A DNA stretch of 28,587 nt from Methylopumilus sp036745495 (lineage in GTDB: Bacteria > Pseudomonadota > Gammaproteobacteria > Burkholderiales > Methylophilaceae). The first letter of the stretch is position 1. Each line of letters begins with the position of its first letter. The stretch spans positions 1-28,587 of the forward strand of contig DAIOGA010000011.1 of NCBI GenBank assembly GCA_036745495.1. Reading direction: 5' to 3'. Made by a program: the position numbers and the translations under genes. Under the pieces are notes generated by a model that was given only the letters and a program-made list of their open reading frames with translations, did no database searches and had not been told where the DNA came from. This document shows, in pieces, positions 8,097 to 15,843 of the stretch.

Positions 8097-9749
8097 ATGT
8101 CGCAAATTAATCAATCGCCCATCTGGCAATCTCTAAATCAACATAAAAAAGATATCGAATCCATCTCACTTCGTGAGATGTTTAAATCAGACCCCAATCG
8201 TTTTAATCACTTTCACATTCAATTTAATGATTTACTTTTAGACTACTCAAAACATCGTATTTCTAAAGAAACAATTAGCCTTCTGGTTAAGCTTGCAAAA
8301 GAAGCTGATGTAGAAGGTTGGAGAAATCGCATGTTTGAAGGTGAAAAAATAAACTCTACCGAACATCGCGCAGTTCTTCACACTGCCCTCCGCAATCAAA
8401 ACATATCACCTATCATTTCTGATGGTGAAGACGTTATGCCTAAAATTAAAAATGTACTCAAAAAAATGCGTCGTTTTAGTGAGGAAGTAAGATCAGGTCA
8501 ATGGAAAGGTTTTACTGGTAAAACAATTACTAGTGTCATTAATATCGGCATAGGTGGTTCTGATTTAGGTCCTGCAATGGTTTGCCAAGCTTTAAAAGCT
8601 TACGGTTCAAAAACTATTACACCTTATTTCGTATCTAATGTGGATGGCGCTGATCTCTCCCAAGCTTTGGAAAAATGCAATCCGGAAACAACCCTTTTTA
8701 TTATCGCTTCTAAAACATTCACCACGCAAGAAACAATGACCAATGCTTTCTCAGCAAGAGATTGGTTTCTTAAAGCAGCAAAAGACAATCAACATATTAA
8801 AAAACACTTTGTTGCTTTATCAACAAATCAACATGTGGTATCGGAATTCGGTATTGACACGGAAAATATGTTTGAGTTTTGGGATTGGGTAGGCGGACGC
8901 TACTCTCTTTGGTCGGCAATTGGACTTTCTATTGCTCTTTATATTGGTATGGATGGTTTCGAAGACTTACTTAAAGGGGGTTTTGAAATGGATGAGCATT
9001 TCAAGACAGCACCTATAGAACAAAATATTCCGATGATGATGGGGTTATTAGGCGTCTGGTATATTAATTTCTTTGATTTTCCAACTCATGCAATTTTGGC
9101 TTATGACCAAGGCTTGTCTAAACTAGCGCCCTATCTCCAGCAAGCGGATATGGAAAGCAATGGTAAATTTATCAATCGCGATGGCGAACACATTGATTTT
9201 CATACAGGCCCTGTTATTTGGGGGGAAGTTGGCACAAATGGTCAGCACGCTTTCTATCAACTTCTTCATCAAGGCACTGAAATTGTGCCTGCAGACTTTA
9301 TAATGCCAATTGAATCTCAATATGCATTAGGTAAAGATGGTAATGAACATCATAAAATCTTACTTTCAAACTTTATCGCGCAAACGCAATCTCTCATGCT
9401 GGGAAAAACATACAATGAAGCCCGCGCTGAAATTGAAAAACAGGGTTATGAAGGCGAAGATATTGAAAGCTTTATTCCGCAAAAAACATTTGAAGGTAAT
9501 CGACCAACCTCCTCCATACTTTTCAAAAAATTAACTCCAAAAACTTTAGGTCAAATTATTGCAATGTATGAACATAAAATCTTTACCCAAGGAATTATCT
9601 GGAATATCAATTCATTTGATCAATGGGGCGTAGAATACGGCAAACAAATTGCAAAACAAGTTTTACCTAAATTATCTGAAAAAACACCAACAGATAACTT
9701 TGACAGCTCTACAAATGGACTAATTAACTACATTAAAAAATATCAATAA
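8097..9749 (+). CDS. pgi: glucose-6-phosphate isomerase
   Basis: Pgi interconverts glucose 6-phosphate and fructose 6-phosphate. Seen: sugar-phosphate binding NIGIGGSDLGPAM at about 149-161 and ASKTFTTQET at 204-213, signature DWVGGRYSLWSAIGL at about 263-277, catalytic Glu353 (QADMESNGK), His384 (TNGQHAFYQLLHQGTE) and Lys516 (QWGVEYGKQ). Length 550 is typical of the proteobacterial form. It has its own candidate promoter 50-60 bases upstream and a palindrome over its stop codon. Inference: in a methylotroph using the ribulose monophosphate cycle, this enzyme feeds fructose 6-phosphate from formaldehyde fixation into Zwf/Gnd oxidation, so its role may be central and not only gluconeogenic. 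Confidence 0.97.
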   Translation: MSQINQSPIWQSLNQHKKDIESISLREMFKSDPNRFNHFHIQFNDLLLDYSKHRISKETISLLVKLAKEADVEGWRNRMFEGEKINSTEHRAVLHTALRNQNISPIISDGEDVMPKIKNVLKKMRRFSEEVRSGQWKGFTGKTITSVINIGIGGSDLGPAMVCQALKAYGSKTITPYFVSNVDGADLSQALEKCNPETTLFIIASKTFTTQETMTNAFSARDWFLKAAKDNQHIKKHFVALSTNQHVVSEFGIDTENMFEFWDWVGGRYSLWSAIGLSIALYIGMDGFEDLLKGGFEMDEHFKTAPIEQNIPMMMGLLGVWYINFFDFPTHAILAYDQGLSKLAPYLQQADMESNGKFINRDGEHIDFHTGPVIWGEVGTNGQHAFYQLLHQGTEIVPADFIMPIESQYALGKDGNEHHKILLSNFIAQTQSLMLGKTYNEARAEIEKQGYEGEDIESFIPQKTFEGNRPTSSILFKKLTPKTLGQIIAMYEHKIFTQGIIWNINSFDQWGVEYGKQIAKQVLPKLSEKTPTDNFDSSTNGLINYIKKYQ

Positions 9750-9761
9750 CTTATTGATATT
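9739..9761. terminator. palindromic terminator between convergent pgi and S49 protease genes
   Basis: AATATCAATAA at 9739-9749 is followed by a single C and its exact reverse complement TTATTGATATT at 9751-9761. It can fold as at least a 9-bp stem with a 5-base loop. Read leftward, the stem is followed by a U-run (the A-run at 9735-9740 on the plus strand), so it best terminates the rluC-HAD-Rieske-protease transcript. The plus side has only a mixed AT tail. The repeat includes the pgi stop and reaches the protease stop. Confidence 0.6.
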
Positions 9762-10734
9762 ACTTAATAATTAATTTCTGATTTAATATAGCAGTCCTTA
9801 AAGATTCATTCATGGAAGATCCTAAACTAGCTCCAAATTTACGAGCAAAGCGATCAGCAAAACCTTCGTAAGTCGTAAAATCAACCACCTCTTCAGCTTT
9901 AACAATTTCACGAGCAACATAATCGTAATTACCAAAACCATCAGCCAACCCTAGTTTGACGGCCGCTTCACCGTTCCAAAAAAGTCCGCTAAACATTTCT
10001 GGTGATTCTTTAAGACGATTACCACGACCTTCTTTAACGACCGTAATAAATTGATGATGTACTTCATTTAACATCTCTTGAACAAAAGCTTGTTGTTTTG
10101 CATTGATTGGTGAAAAAGGGTCAAGCATGGCTTTATTCGATCCTGCTGTCATAAGCCGTCTTTCTACACCAACTTTTTTCATAGTATCCGTAAAACCAAA
10201 TCCATCCATTAAGACGCCGATTGAACCAACGATACTAGCTTTATCTACAAAAATTTCATCGGCAGCGACAGCAATATAATAGCCACCCGAAGCACAGATA
10301 TCTTCTACAACAGCATATACCGGAATATGTGGATGTAATTTTTTTTGCCGTTTAATTTCATCATTAATCATGCCAGCTTGAACAGGACTTCCACCAGGAC
10401 TGTTAATTTTTAAAACAATCCCTTTTGTACCGTGACTGTCATAAGCCCTCTGTATGCTTTCGAAAAAGTCTTTTGCATTAACTTCATCTTTCTCGCCAAT
10501 GACGCCATTAATTTCAATCAACGCAGTATGATTGCCCGACCCACCTTTGGTATGCATTGCACCAAATGCTAAAAATAAAAGCGCAAAGAGATAAAAAAAC
10601 GTAATTGATTTGAAAAATATGCTCCAGCGCCTGGCAATTTTTTGCTCGCCTAAAGCCGAAAGTGCAATTTTTTCTAAGGCTTCCCTTTCCCAATTTTCGG
10701 TGGATTTCTTTTCTGTTTTTTTTCTTACTGCCAT
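9760..10734 (-). CDS. sppA: S49-family membrane peptidase, short signal peptide peptidase type
   Basis: A 324-residue membrane-anchored serine protease of the 36-kDa SppA type. Such enzymes cut leftover signal peptides and some membrane proteins. Seen: a basic cytoplasmic N-terminus, one membrane anchor at about residues 41-60, then the ClpP-like fold with LKINSPGGSPVQAG, nucleophile Ser149 in ICASGGYYIA, the VGSIGV strand, and general-base Lys201 in SNKAMLDPF. The 52-residue Ser-Lys spacing equals that of the characterised short Bacillus SppA (Ser147/Lys199). It is the last gene of a leftward operon after the Rieske gene (21-base gap) and ends in the palindromic terminator shared with pgi. 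SohB, another S49 protein, is the main alternative name. Confidence 0.88.
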   Translation of the reverse strand: MAVRKKTEKKSTENWEREALEKIALSALGEQKIARRWSIFFKSITFFYLFALLFLAFGAMHTKGGSGNHTALIEINGVIGEKDEVNAKDFFESIQRAYDSHGTKGIVLKINSPGGSPVQAGMINDEIKRQKKLHPHIPVYAVVEDICASGGYYIAVAADEIFVDKASIVGSIGVLMDGFGFTDTMKKVGVERRLMTAGSNKAMLDPFSPINAKQQAFVQEMLNEVHHQFITVVKEGRGNRLKESPEMFSGLFWNGEAAVKLGLADGFGNYDYVAREIVKAEEVVDFTTYEGFADRFARKFGASLGSSMNESLRTAILNQKLIIK

Positions 10735-10755
10735 TTTTTTAGCTCCGTAAATGCT

Positions 10756-11103
10756 TTAATAAATTTCAACCCATAATACATCGTTTGATTCTGTTACATT
10801 TAATTTTTCTAACATTTCACCTCGACAAGGCCCTGAAATACATTCACCAGAAGCTGGATGATAGATAGCGCCATGTGTAGAGCATATAATCCATTGTTTT
10901 TGATCATCCATAAATTCATTAGGTTTGTAATCAAGCTCAATCGGCAAGTGCTTACATTGATTCATATACGCGTGGTACTTGCCCTCAAAATAAACTACAA
11001 AGCCAGATTTGATCGTGGCTTCTTTTTGATATTCAAATTTGATCGTTGAGCCATCGCCTTGAAAAGCCTTTTTATCTATTTCAATTTTTGTGTCTGTGCT
11101 CAT
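10756..11103 (-). CDS. small Rieske [2Fe-2S] protein
   Basis: A 115-residue protein made of one Rieske domain. Both cluster-binding boxes are present: Cys50-Lys-His52 and Cys74-Ser-Thr-His77, followed by a GPCRG loop. There is no signal peptide, membrane helix or catalytic dioxygenase domain, so it looks like a soluble cytoplasmic electron carrier of the NirD / dioxygenase-ferredoxin kind. Its partner is unknown; no reductase or oxygenase lies nearby. The start overlaps the HAD phosphatase stop (ATGA at 11100-11103), implying coupled translation. From memory, the order rluC, HAD phosphatase, Rieske, S49 protease recurs in betaproteobacteria, which suggests a conserved but unassigned role. Confidence 0.88.
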   Translation of the reverse strand: MSTDTKIEIDKKAFQGDGSTIKFEYQKEATIKSGFVVYFEGKYHAYMNQCKHLPIELDYKPNEFMDDQKQWIICSTHGAIYHPASGECISGPCRGEMLEKLNVTESNDVLWVEIY

Positions 11104-11753
11104 GGTAATAAAAAATCTACAACTTCTTTAAATGAATCAAAACATGCCAAAGGCTCAAAACTTATCAACACATCTTTTGGCTGAGCCCCATAAGTAACTG
11201 CAATGGTTTGAATATGTGCATTCTTTCCCATTTCAAGATCGTAGTGAGTATCGCCAACAATCACTGCGCGATCAGCTGGAATCTGGGTTTCTTCTAAAAT
11301 AGCCTCTACCATATGTGGATGGGGTTTAGAAAAGCATTCATCTACTGTTTTAGTAGAAGAAAAATATCTATTTAATTCAGTATCTTGTAATGCAAACTTT
11401 AGACCTTTTCTACTTTTACCTGTAGCAACTGCTAGCTTACATTTGTGTTGATATAGTCGCTCAATACCCTCTCTTACACCATCAAAAAGATATGAATTGC
11501 CTTCGTTTGCATGATAATGCGAACGATAACCTTCAGCGACTTTTTCTAATAATTCTGAAGACAAATGAGGGAATAGTTTAAGCAATAATTGATTTAAGCC
11601 TAATCCTAAAGTTTTTAAAATTAACTCCCTGGGAGGTGCTGCAACGCCGGCGCTTTCAGCTGCTGATATAACAGCATCTACAATAATCCCTGTTGAATCA
11701 GCTACAGTGCCATCCCAGTCTAAAATAACCAAATCAAAGCGAGGCGATTTCAT
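11100..11753 (-). CDS. HAD-superfamily phosphatase, phosphoglycolate phosphatase-like
   Basis: A 217-residue haloacid dehalogenase phosphatase with a small helical cap (subfamily IA). Seen: motif I DWDGT with nucleophile Asp12 and Asp14, motif II VATGKS near residue 110, motif III Lys in SKPHPHMV, and motif IV VGDTHYDLEMGKNA. Close to Gph, which removes 2-phosphoglycolate produced during DNA repair, but HAD specificity cannot be decided from motifs. Both ends overlap neighbours by ATGA (rluC upstream, Rieske downstream), so it is translated as part of the operon. It has no leader of its own. Confidence 0.85.
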   Translation of the reverse strand: MKSPRFDLVILDWDGTVADSTGIIVDAVISAAESAGVAAPPRELILKTLGLGLNQLLLKLFPHLSSELLEKVAEGYRSHYHANEGNSYLFDGVREGIERLYQHKCKLAVATGKSRKGLKFALQDTELNRYFSSTKTVDECFSKPHPHMVEAILEETQIPADRAVIVGDTHYDLEMGKNAHIQTIAVTYGAQPKDVLISFEPLACFDSFKEVVDFLLP

Positions 11754-12739
11754 ATGGTTTGTTGACTTAAAAAGGCATCAAGCTCACGCGGCAAAGGGGC
11801 CTTTAACTCCAACGGCTCGTCTGTCAGAGGATGTTTAAGTTTCATAGAAAAAGCATGAAGAAACATTCGCTTTAGGCCTTTTTTCTGCAGCGTTTTATTT
11901 AATGAAAAATCACCATACTTGTCATCCCCTAAAATAGGAAATCCCAAGTGGGCAAGTTGAACTCTTAATTGATGAGTTCTTCCGGTAATAAGTTTTGCCT
12001 CAAGAAGAGAGTAAGCACCTAGAGATTTCTTTAAGTAAAAGATCGTTTTGCTCATTTGATTGTCATCATCATCTTCATCGTTCGTCACACTGACACGTCT
12101 CTCACCGCCTTGCGTGAAGGTTTTCTTTAGCATTAATTCGACTGTTTTTTTAGGCTCGACCCACTCACCCTCAACCATCATGATATATTTTTTTTCAATG
12201 CGATTATGCCGCATCATATCGTGCATATTTACAAGCGCTGAGCGCTTTTTTGCAATCAATAAAATGCCAGAAGTTTCTCGATCAATACGATGAACAAGTT
12301 CTAAAAACTTAGCTTTAGGTCTTGCATGACGAATGAGCTCTATAACGCCGAAATTAAGTCCACTACCCCCGTGGACAGCATAACCACTTGGCTTATTGAT
12401 AGCCAATAACGCATCATCCTCATAAATAACATTTGTTTCCAACCATGCTGTTTGTTGTTGTTTGGGCTCGATAGCATGAGGCGCCCTTTCCGTTTCTATT
12501 GCAATAGGAGGAATCCTGACTTGATCATCTATTTTAAGGCGATAAGAAGTATCGATTCGCTTTTTATTTACCCTAACTTCACCGCTTCTAAGAATTTTAT
12601 AAATGTGACTTTTGGGTACATTTTTTAAAATTTTTAAAAGGAAGTTATCAATTTTTTGTGTTTCACTTGCTTCATCCACAACAACAAATGTGGCTTTTTC
12701 ATGAGAAAAAAGATTTTTAGCGTTAGTATTTTGAGCCAT
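11750..12739 (-). CDS. rluC: 23S rRNA pseudouridine synthase
   Basis: RluC isomerises three uridines in helix/loop 90-92 region positions of 23S rRNA (955, 2504 and 2580 in E. coli numbering). Seen: an S4 RNA-binding domain at about 28-80 (KSHIYKILRSGEVRVNKKR), then the RluA-type catalytic domain with Asp153 in LVHRIDRETSGILL and the C-terminal TGRTHQLRVQLAHLGFPILGDDKYG block. Length 329 fits. A short very acidic insertion (NDEDDDDNQ, about residue 219) sits between two strands where E. coli RluC has a shorter loop. It heads the leftward operon and diverges from rne, the same head-to-head arrangement as in E. coli. No SD is seen before the ATG. RluD/RluA are the alternatives; the rne linkage favours RluC. 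Confidence 0.9.
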   Translation of the reverse strand: MAQNTNAKNLFSHEKATFVVVDEASETQKIDNFLLKILKNVPKSHIYKILRSGEVRVNKKRIDTSYRLKIDDQVRIPPIAIETERAPHAIEPKQQQTAWLETNVIYEDDALLAINKPSGYAVHGGSGLNFGVIELIRHARPKAKFLELVHRIDRETSGILLIAKKRSALVNMHDMMRHNRIEKKYIMMVEGEWVEPKKTVELMLKKTFTQGGERRVSVTNDEDDDDNQMSKTIFYLKKSLGAYSLLEAKLITGRTHQLRVQLAHLGFPILGDDKYGDFSLNKTLQKKGLKRMFLHAFSMKLKHPLTDEPLELKAPLPRELDAFLSQQTI

Positions 12740-12857
12740 ATTTTGTTTAATTGGATTTATACCCTATACTAGGTGTGTTCAGACTCTCTTAATCAATTGA
12801 ATTGAAGAGATAATTTAAGCTGAATTATACCGTGACAACAAATTACTATGGCTTTTT

Positions 12858-12895
12858 CCGCTCGCCTTATTTTAAGTAGCGGCCTTGAAACAAGG
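12858..12895 (+). promoter_or_regulatory. tandem hairpins near the 5' end of the rne leader
   Basis: CCGCT (12858-12862) pairs with AGCGG (12878-12882), and CTTA (12866-12869) with TAAG (12873-12876) inside it, leaving an asymmetric internal loop. CCTTG (12883-12887) pairs with CAAGG (12891-12895) around an AAA loop with no base between the two stems, so they could stack. The bent first stem with an internal loop resembles in form, not in checked sequence, the hp2 element of the E. coli rne leader. Confidence 0.5.
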
Positions 12896-13099
12896 TTTAA
12901 AAATTTAAAGAATATTTTAGTTTTATTGCACATGTACACAACAAAGATTCATAAATATTTTGCTCAACAATCTTACAAATAAGATCTGTGACTAAGTAAA
13001 TAATTTAAAAACTTTTTGATAAAAAAGTTTTACCCGAGAAATGCTGGCTTTGTCTAAAGCTAGATGTGCACCTGAATAGCTGAAATACATTCTTTATCT

Positions 13100-13123
13100 T
13101 AAAACCTACTTGTAGGAGTTTTA
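13100..13123 (+). promoter_or_regulatory. hairpin enclosing the rne Shine-Dalgarno
   Basis: TAAAACCTA (13100-13108) pairs with TAGG (13113-13116) and TTTTA (13119-13123), with a CTTG loop and a 2-base AG bulge. That is 9 bp. The SD TAGGAG at 13113-13118, 9 bases before the rne ATG, therefore sits partly in the stem and partly in the bulge. It could limit ribosome access. The pairing is seen; a regulatory effect is inferred. Confidence 0.5.
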
Positions 13124-13127
13124 GATA

Positions 13128-15464
13128 ATGAAACGTATGCTTTTTAATGCAACCCAATCAGAAGAGTTGCGAGTTGCAATTGTAGATGGTCAAAAATTAA
13201 TTGATCTTGATATCGAACGTGGAAGCCGTGCTTTAAAGAAAAGTAATATTTATAAAGGTATTGTTACCAGAATAGAACCTTCTCTTGAAGCAGCTTTCGT
13301 TAACTATGGCACAGAGCGTCATGGTTTTCTCCCCTTTAAAGAAATTTCACCTCAGTACTTTAAGGAATCAACTCAAAATCGCCCACGTATTCAAGATGTT
13401 ATTGAAGAAGGTCAGGAAATCATCGTTCAAGTTACAAAAGAAGAACGGGGTAATAAAGGTGCAGCGCTATCAAGCTACCTTTCTCTTGCTGGACGATATA
13501 TCGTATTAATGCCAAATAATCCTGATGGCGGAGGTGTTTCAAGGCGTGTAGAAGGTGAAGAACGTAATGAATTCCGTGATCATATTTCAAATTTAGACAT
13601 TCCAGAAGGCATGAGTGTTATTGGCCGAACAGCCGGAGTAGGATCATCTTTAGAAGAACTTCAATGGGATTTAAATTACCTTAAACAATTATGGACTGCT
13701 ATTGAAGAAGCGTCGCAAGGTCAATCAGGCGCATTTCTAATTTACCAAGAAGGTAATCTTGTAATTCGAGCAATTAGAGACTACTTTCATCCTGACATAG
13801 GCGAAATTCTCATAGATACCCAAGAGATCTATGATCAAGCCACCCAATTTATGAATCATGTTATGCCAAATTACGTAGATCGCGTAAAACTTTACGAGGA
13901 TGAAGTTTCTTTATTTTCTCGTTTTCAGATTGAACATCAAATTGAATCGGCTTTCTCGAGGGAAGTGCGATTGCCATCAGGTGGCGCTATTGTTATTGAC
14001 CATACAGAAGCCCTTGTTTCTATTGATGTAAACTCATCAAGAGCCACTAAAGGAAGTGATATTGAACATACCGCATTCAATACTAATATTGAAGCTGCTG
14101 AAGAAGTTGCTAAACAACTAAGACTTAGAGATTTGGGTGGTTTAGTAGTTATTGACTTTATTGATATGGAAAGCCAAAAAAATCAACGTGAAGTAGAAAG
14201 TCGATTTAGAGAAGCGCTTCATCATGATCGTGCAAGAGTCCAAACAGGAAAAATTTCACGCTTTGGATTGCTTGAGCTTTCTCGTCAAAGACTTCGACCA
14301 AGTATTGGGGAGTCTAGCAATAGCATATGTACCAAATGTAATGGCACTGGTTCAATTAGAGATATTCAGTCAACAGCATTACATATTCTCCGCATGATTC
14401 AAGAAGAGTCCATGAAAGAACATAATGCAACTATTTCGGCTCAATTGCCTATTGAAGTAGCAACTTTCCTTCTCAATGAAAAACGTTCAGATATTTTCAA
14501 TCTTGAACAACGCTTAAAAGTTGAAATTATATTAATTCCCAATAAGCATCTTGAGTCTCCTAATTATTCAATATCAAGTACAAAACAAGATGATATTGCG
14601 AGCCAATCTAAGCCTAGCTATCAGATGATGGAGTCATTAAATGAAGGCAATCAGGTTTTAAATTATAGACAAGCTTCTAATGAACCCAAACAAGAGCCTT
14701 TAGTAAAAGGCATTGTTCCCGATAGCCCTGCTCCTTCTGGATCTGGAAAATCCAATAAAACATTATTTGGTTTCTTTAAAAATCTGATTGCTGGCGATGA
14801 TGAGAATATTGAAAATCATAATAATGAAGAAAAGCCAGAAGCTTCTGAAACCACAGAAAACAATCGCCCTCGGCCACATCACAATAATCGAGGAAGAAAT
14901 AATCGTCATCAAAAATTTAAACAACATAATAAGAAACAACCTCAGGGAGAGGGTCAGTCTTCCCAATCAGATATGACGCCAGCTTCTGATAAAGCATCTT
15001 CTCAAGATGCGCGACCAAATCAAGATAACAACAGAAGAGGTCGAAATAATAAACGTGGTCGTTTTAATAAAGATCGTGATGCTAGATCTAATCAAGGGCC
15101 AAATGATTTTGAGAAAAAAGCTTTAGCAGCTCAAGATTCTCCTGTGTTAAATAAACCTATTCTGGAAGTTAATGCATCTCAGGTTAAAAAAACAGAGGCT
15201 AAATCAACTGAAGCATCTAAAAAACCTACAAAGCCTAAAAAGCGAATTGAAGAAAAGCCTGTTGATTTAAAGGCTATCGGTCTTGAGCTTGTTGAAACAA
15301 AAGCCAAATCAAAACCTAAAGCCAAAAAAGAAATGGAAGAAAAACCTAAAAAAGCTGCACCAAAGAAAACTGCTGCTTGGCAAAAAAAAGAAAAAGATAA
15401 AGTAAAAGATGAGCCTATCGTAATGATTGAAACAAAGGCCGCAAAGAAAAAAGCTGCTAAATAG
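13128..15464 (+). CDS. rne: ribonuclease E
   Basis: RNase E is the main endonuclease for mRNA decay and for rRNA/tRNA processing and the scaffold of the degradosome. Seen: S1 RNA-binding domain at about 35-125 (IYKGIVTRIEPSLEAAFVNYG), catalytic DNase I-like domain with Asp300 (SIDVNSSR) and Asp343 (VIDFIDM), and the zinc-link CTKCNG at 401-406 that joins protomers into the tetramer. Residues from about 490 on are low-complexity: an Asn/Arg-rich RNA-binding stretch near 590-665 and a Lys/Pro/Ala-rich tail. At 778 residues the tail is shorter than in E. coli (1061). The start is fixed by TAGGAG 9 bases upstream. The gene ends one base before the convergent crcB stop. The long leader suggests autoregulation. 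RNase G is excluded by the tail. Confidence 0.96.
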   Translation: MKRMLFNATQSEELRVAIVDGQKLIDLDIERGSRALKKSNIYKGIVTRIEPSLEAAFVNYGTERHGFLPFKEISPQYFKESTQNRPRIQDVIEEGQEIIVQVTKEERGNKGAALSSYLSLAGRYIVLMPNNPDGGGVSRRVEGEERNEFRDHISNLDIPEGMSVIGRTAGVGSSLEELQWDLNYLKQLWTAIEEASQGQSGAFLIYQEGNLVIRAIRDYFHPDIGEILIDTQEIYDQATQFMNHVMPNYVDRVKLYEDEVSLFSRFQIEHQIESAFSREVRLPSGGAIVIDHTEALVSIDVNSSRATKGSDIEHTAFNTNIEAAEEVAKQLRLRDLGGLVVIDFIDMESQKNQREVESRFREALHHDRARVQTGKISRFGLLELSRQRLRPSIGESSNSICTKCNGTGSIRDIQSTALHILRMIQEESMKEHNATISAQLPIEVATFLLNEKRSDIFNLEQRLKVEIILIPNKHLESPNYSISSTKQDDIASQSKPSYQMMESLNEGNQVLNYRQASNEPKQEPLVKGIVPDSPAPSGSGKSNKTLFGFFKNLIAGDDENIENHNNEEKPEASETTENNRPRPHHNNRGRNNRHQKFKQHNKKQPQGEGQSSQSDMTPASDKASSQDARPNQDNNRRGRNNKRGRFNKDRDARSNQGPNDFEKKALAAQDSPVLNKPILEVNASQVKKTEAKSTEASKKPTKPKKRIEEKPVDLKAIGLELVETKAKSKPKAKKEMEEKPKKAAPKKTAAWQKKEKDKVKDEPIVMIETKAAKKKAAK

Positions 15465-15465
15465 G

Positions 15466-15843
15466 TTACTGCTTAATAAGGCTTATAGTAAGCCAGCCAA
15501 GGTATGCCATTAATATAGAACCAATGACGTGAAGTGCAACAAGAGTGAGTGAGGCAACGAACTCATTCTTTTGCAGCAATTGAAAAACCTCAGCAGTAAA
15601 AGCGGAAAAAGTCGTAAGGCCGCCTAAAAAACCTATATTAATAATAAGCTTTAAATCTGGGCTAAGCTCGCTAAATAATTCAAAAGCACCCATCGATATT
15701 CCCATTAAATACCCACCTATGAGATTTACAGTCAACGTCCCCAATGGAAATATTGGATGCATAGTATTTAATAAAATACCTATGCCCCATCGGCTCCAAG
15801 CCCCTATAGCTGCTGCTAACCCTACGTATAAAAAGTTTTTCAA
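15466..15843 (-). CDS. crcB: fluoride ion channel
   Basis: CrcB/Fluc is a small four-helix membrane protein that dimerises in antiparallel fashion to export fluoride. Seen: 125 residues with four hydrophobic segments, GTLTVNLIGGYLMG (pore Asn of helix 2) and GFLGGLTTFSAFTAE (the Phe-containing, Na-binding break of helix 3), both hallmark motifs. The start overlaps the orn stop (ATGA, 15840-15843), so no separate leader exists and no fluoride riboswitch can precede it. The stop lies one base from the end of convergent rne. A small perfect hairpin, GGCTTA/TAAGCC at 15480-15494, lies inside its 3' end; it has no strong U-run. Confidence 0.92.
   Translation of the reverse strand: MKNFLYVGLAAAIGAWSRWGIGILLNTMHPIFPLGTLTVNLIGGYLMGISMGAFELFSELSPDLKLIINIGFLGGLTTFSAFTAEVFQLLQKNEFVASLTLVALHVIGSILMAYLGWLTISLIKQ

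Larger units (their letters stand above)
12740..13127 (+). promoter_or_regulatory. rluC-rne intergenic region, mainly structured rne leader
   Basis: This is the only non-coding stretch over 300 bases. I find no convincing small gene in it. A weak promoter fits at TTGAAG (12802-12807), 18-base spacer, TATACC (12826-12831), giving a transcript from about 12839 and a leader near 290 bases. Downstream are five plus-strand hairpins: 12858-12882 (CCGCT/AGCGG plus CTTA/TAAG with a small internal loop), 12883-12895 (CCTTG/CAAGG, directly abutting the first), 13008-13031 (10 bp, GATA loop), 13044-13063 (8 bp, loop GTCT, one G-U) and 13100-13123 over the SD. E. coli rne has a similar long multi-hairpin leader through which RNase E controls its own mRNA decay; equivalence here is inferred. 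Confidence 0.55.

Noticed and set aside
11750..12739. Acidic insertion NDEDDDDNQ in RluC
   Set aside because: It lies in a variable surface loop; no reason to see a new function.
13012..13026. The 15-mer CTTTTTGATAAAAAA occurs here and again at 28445-28459, upstream of ppiD
   Set aside because: It is low-complexity AT sequence, and in the second place it lacks the full stem partner, so a shared regulatory element is not supported.
14763..14976. Open frames on both strands within the rne tail
   Set aside because: They come from the low-complexity Asn/Lys-rich region and have no start signal or recognisable motif.
15480..15494. GGCTTA/TAAGCC hairpin after rne as a terminator
   Set aside because: Six pairs and no proper U-run in either direction, and it lies inside crcB; kept only as a note under crcB.
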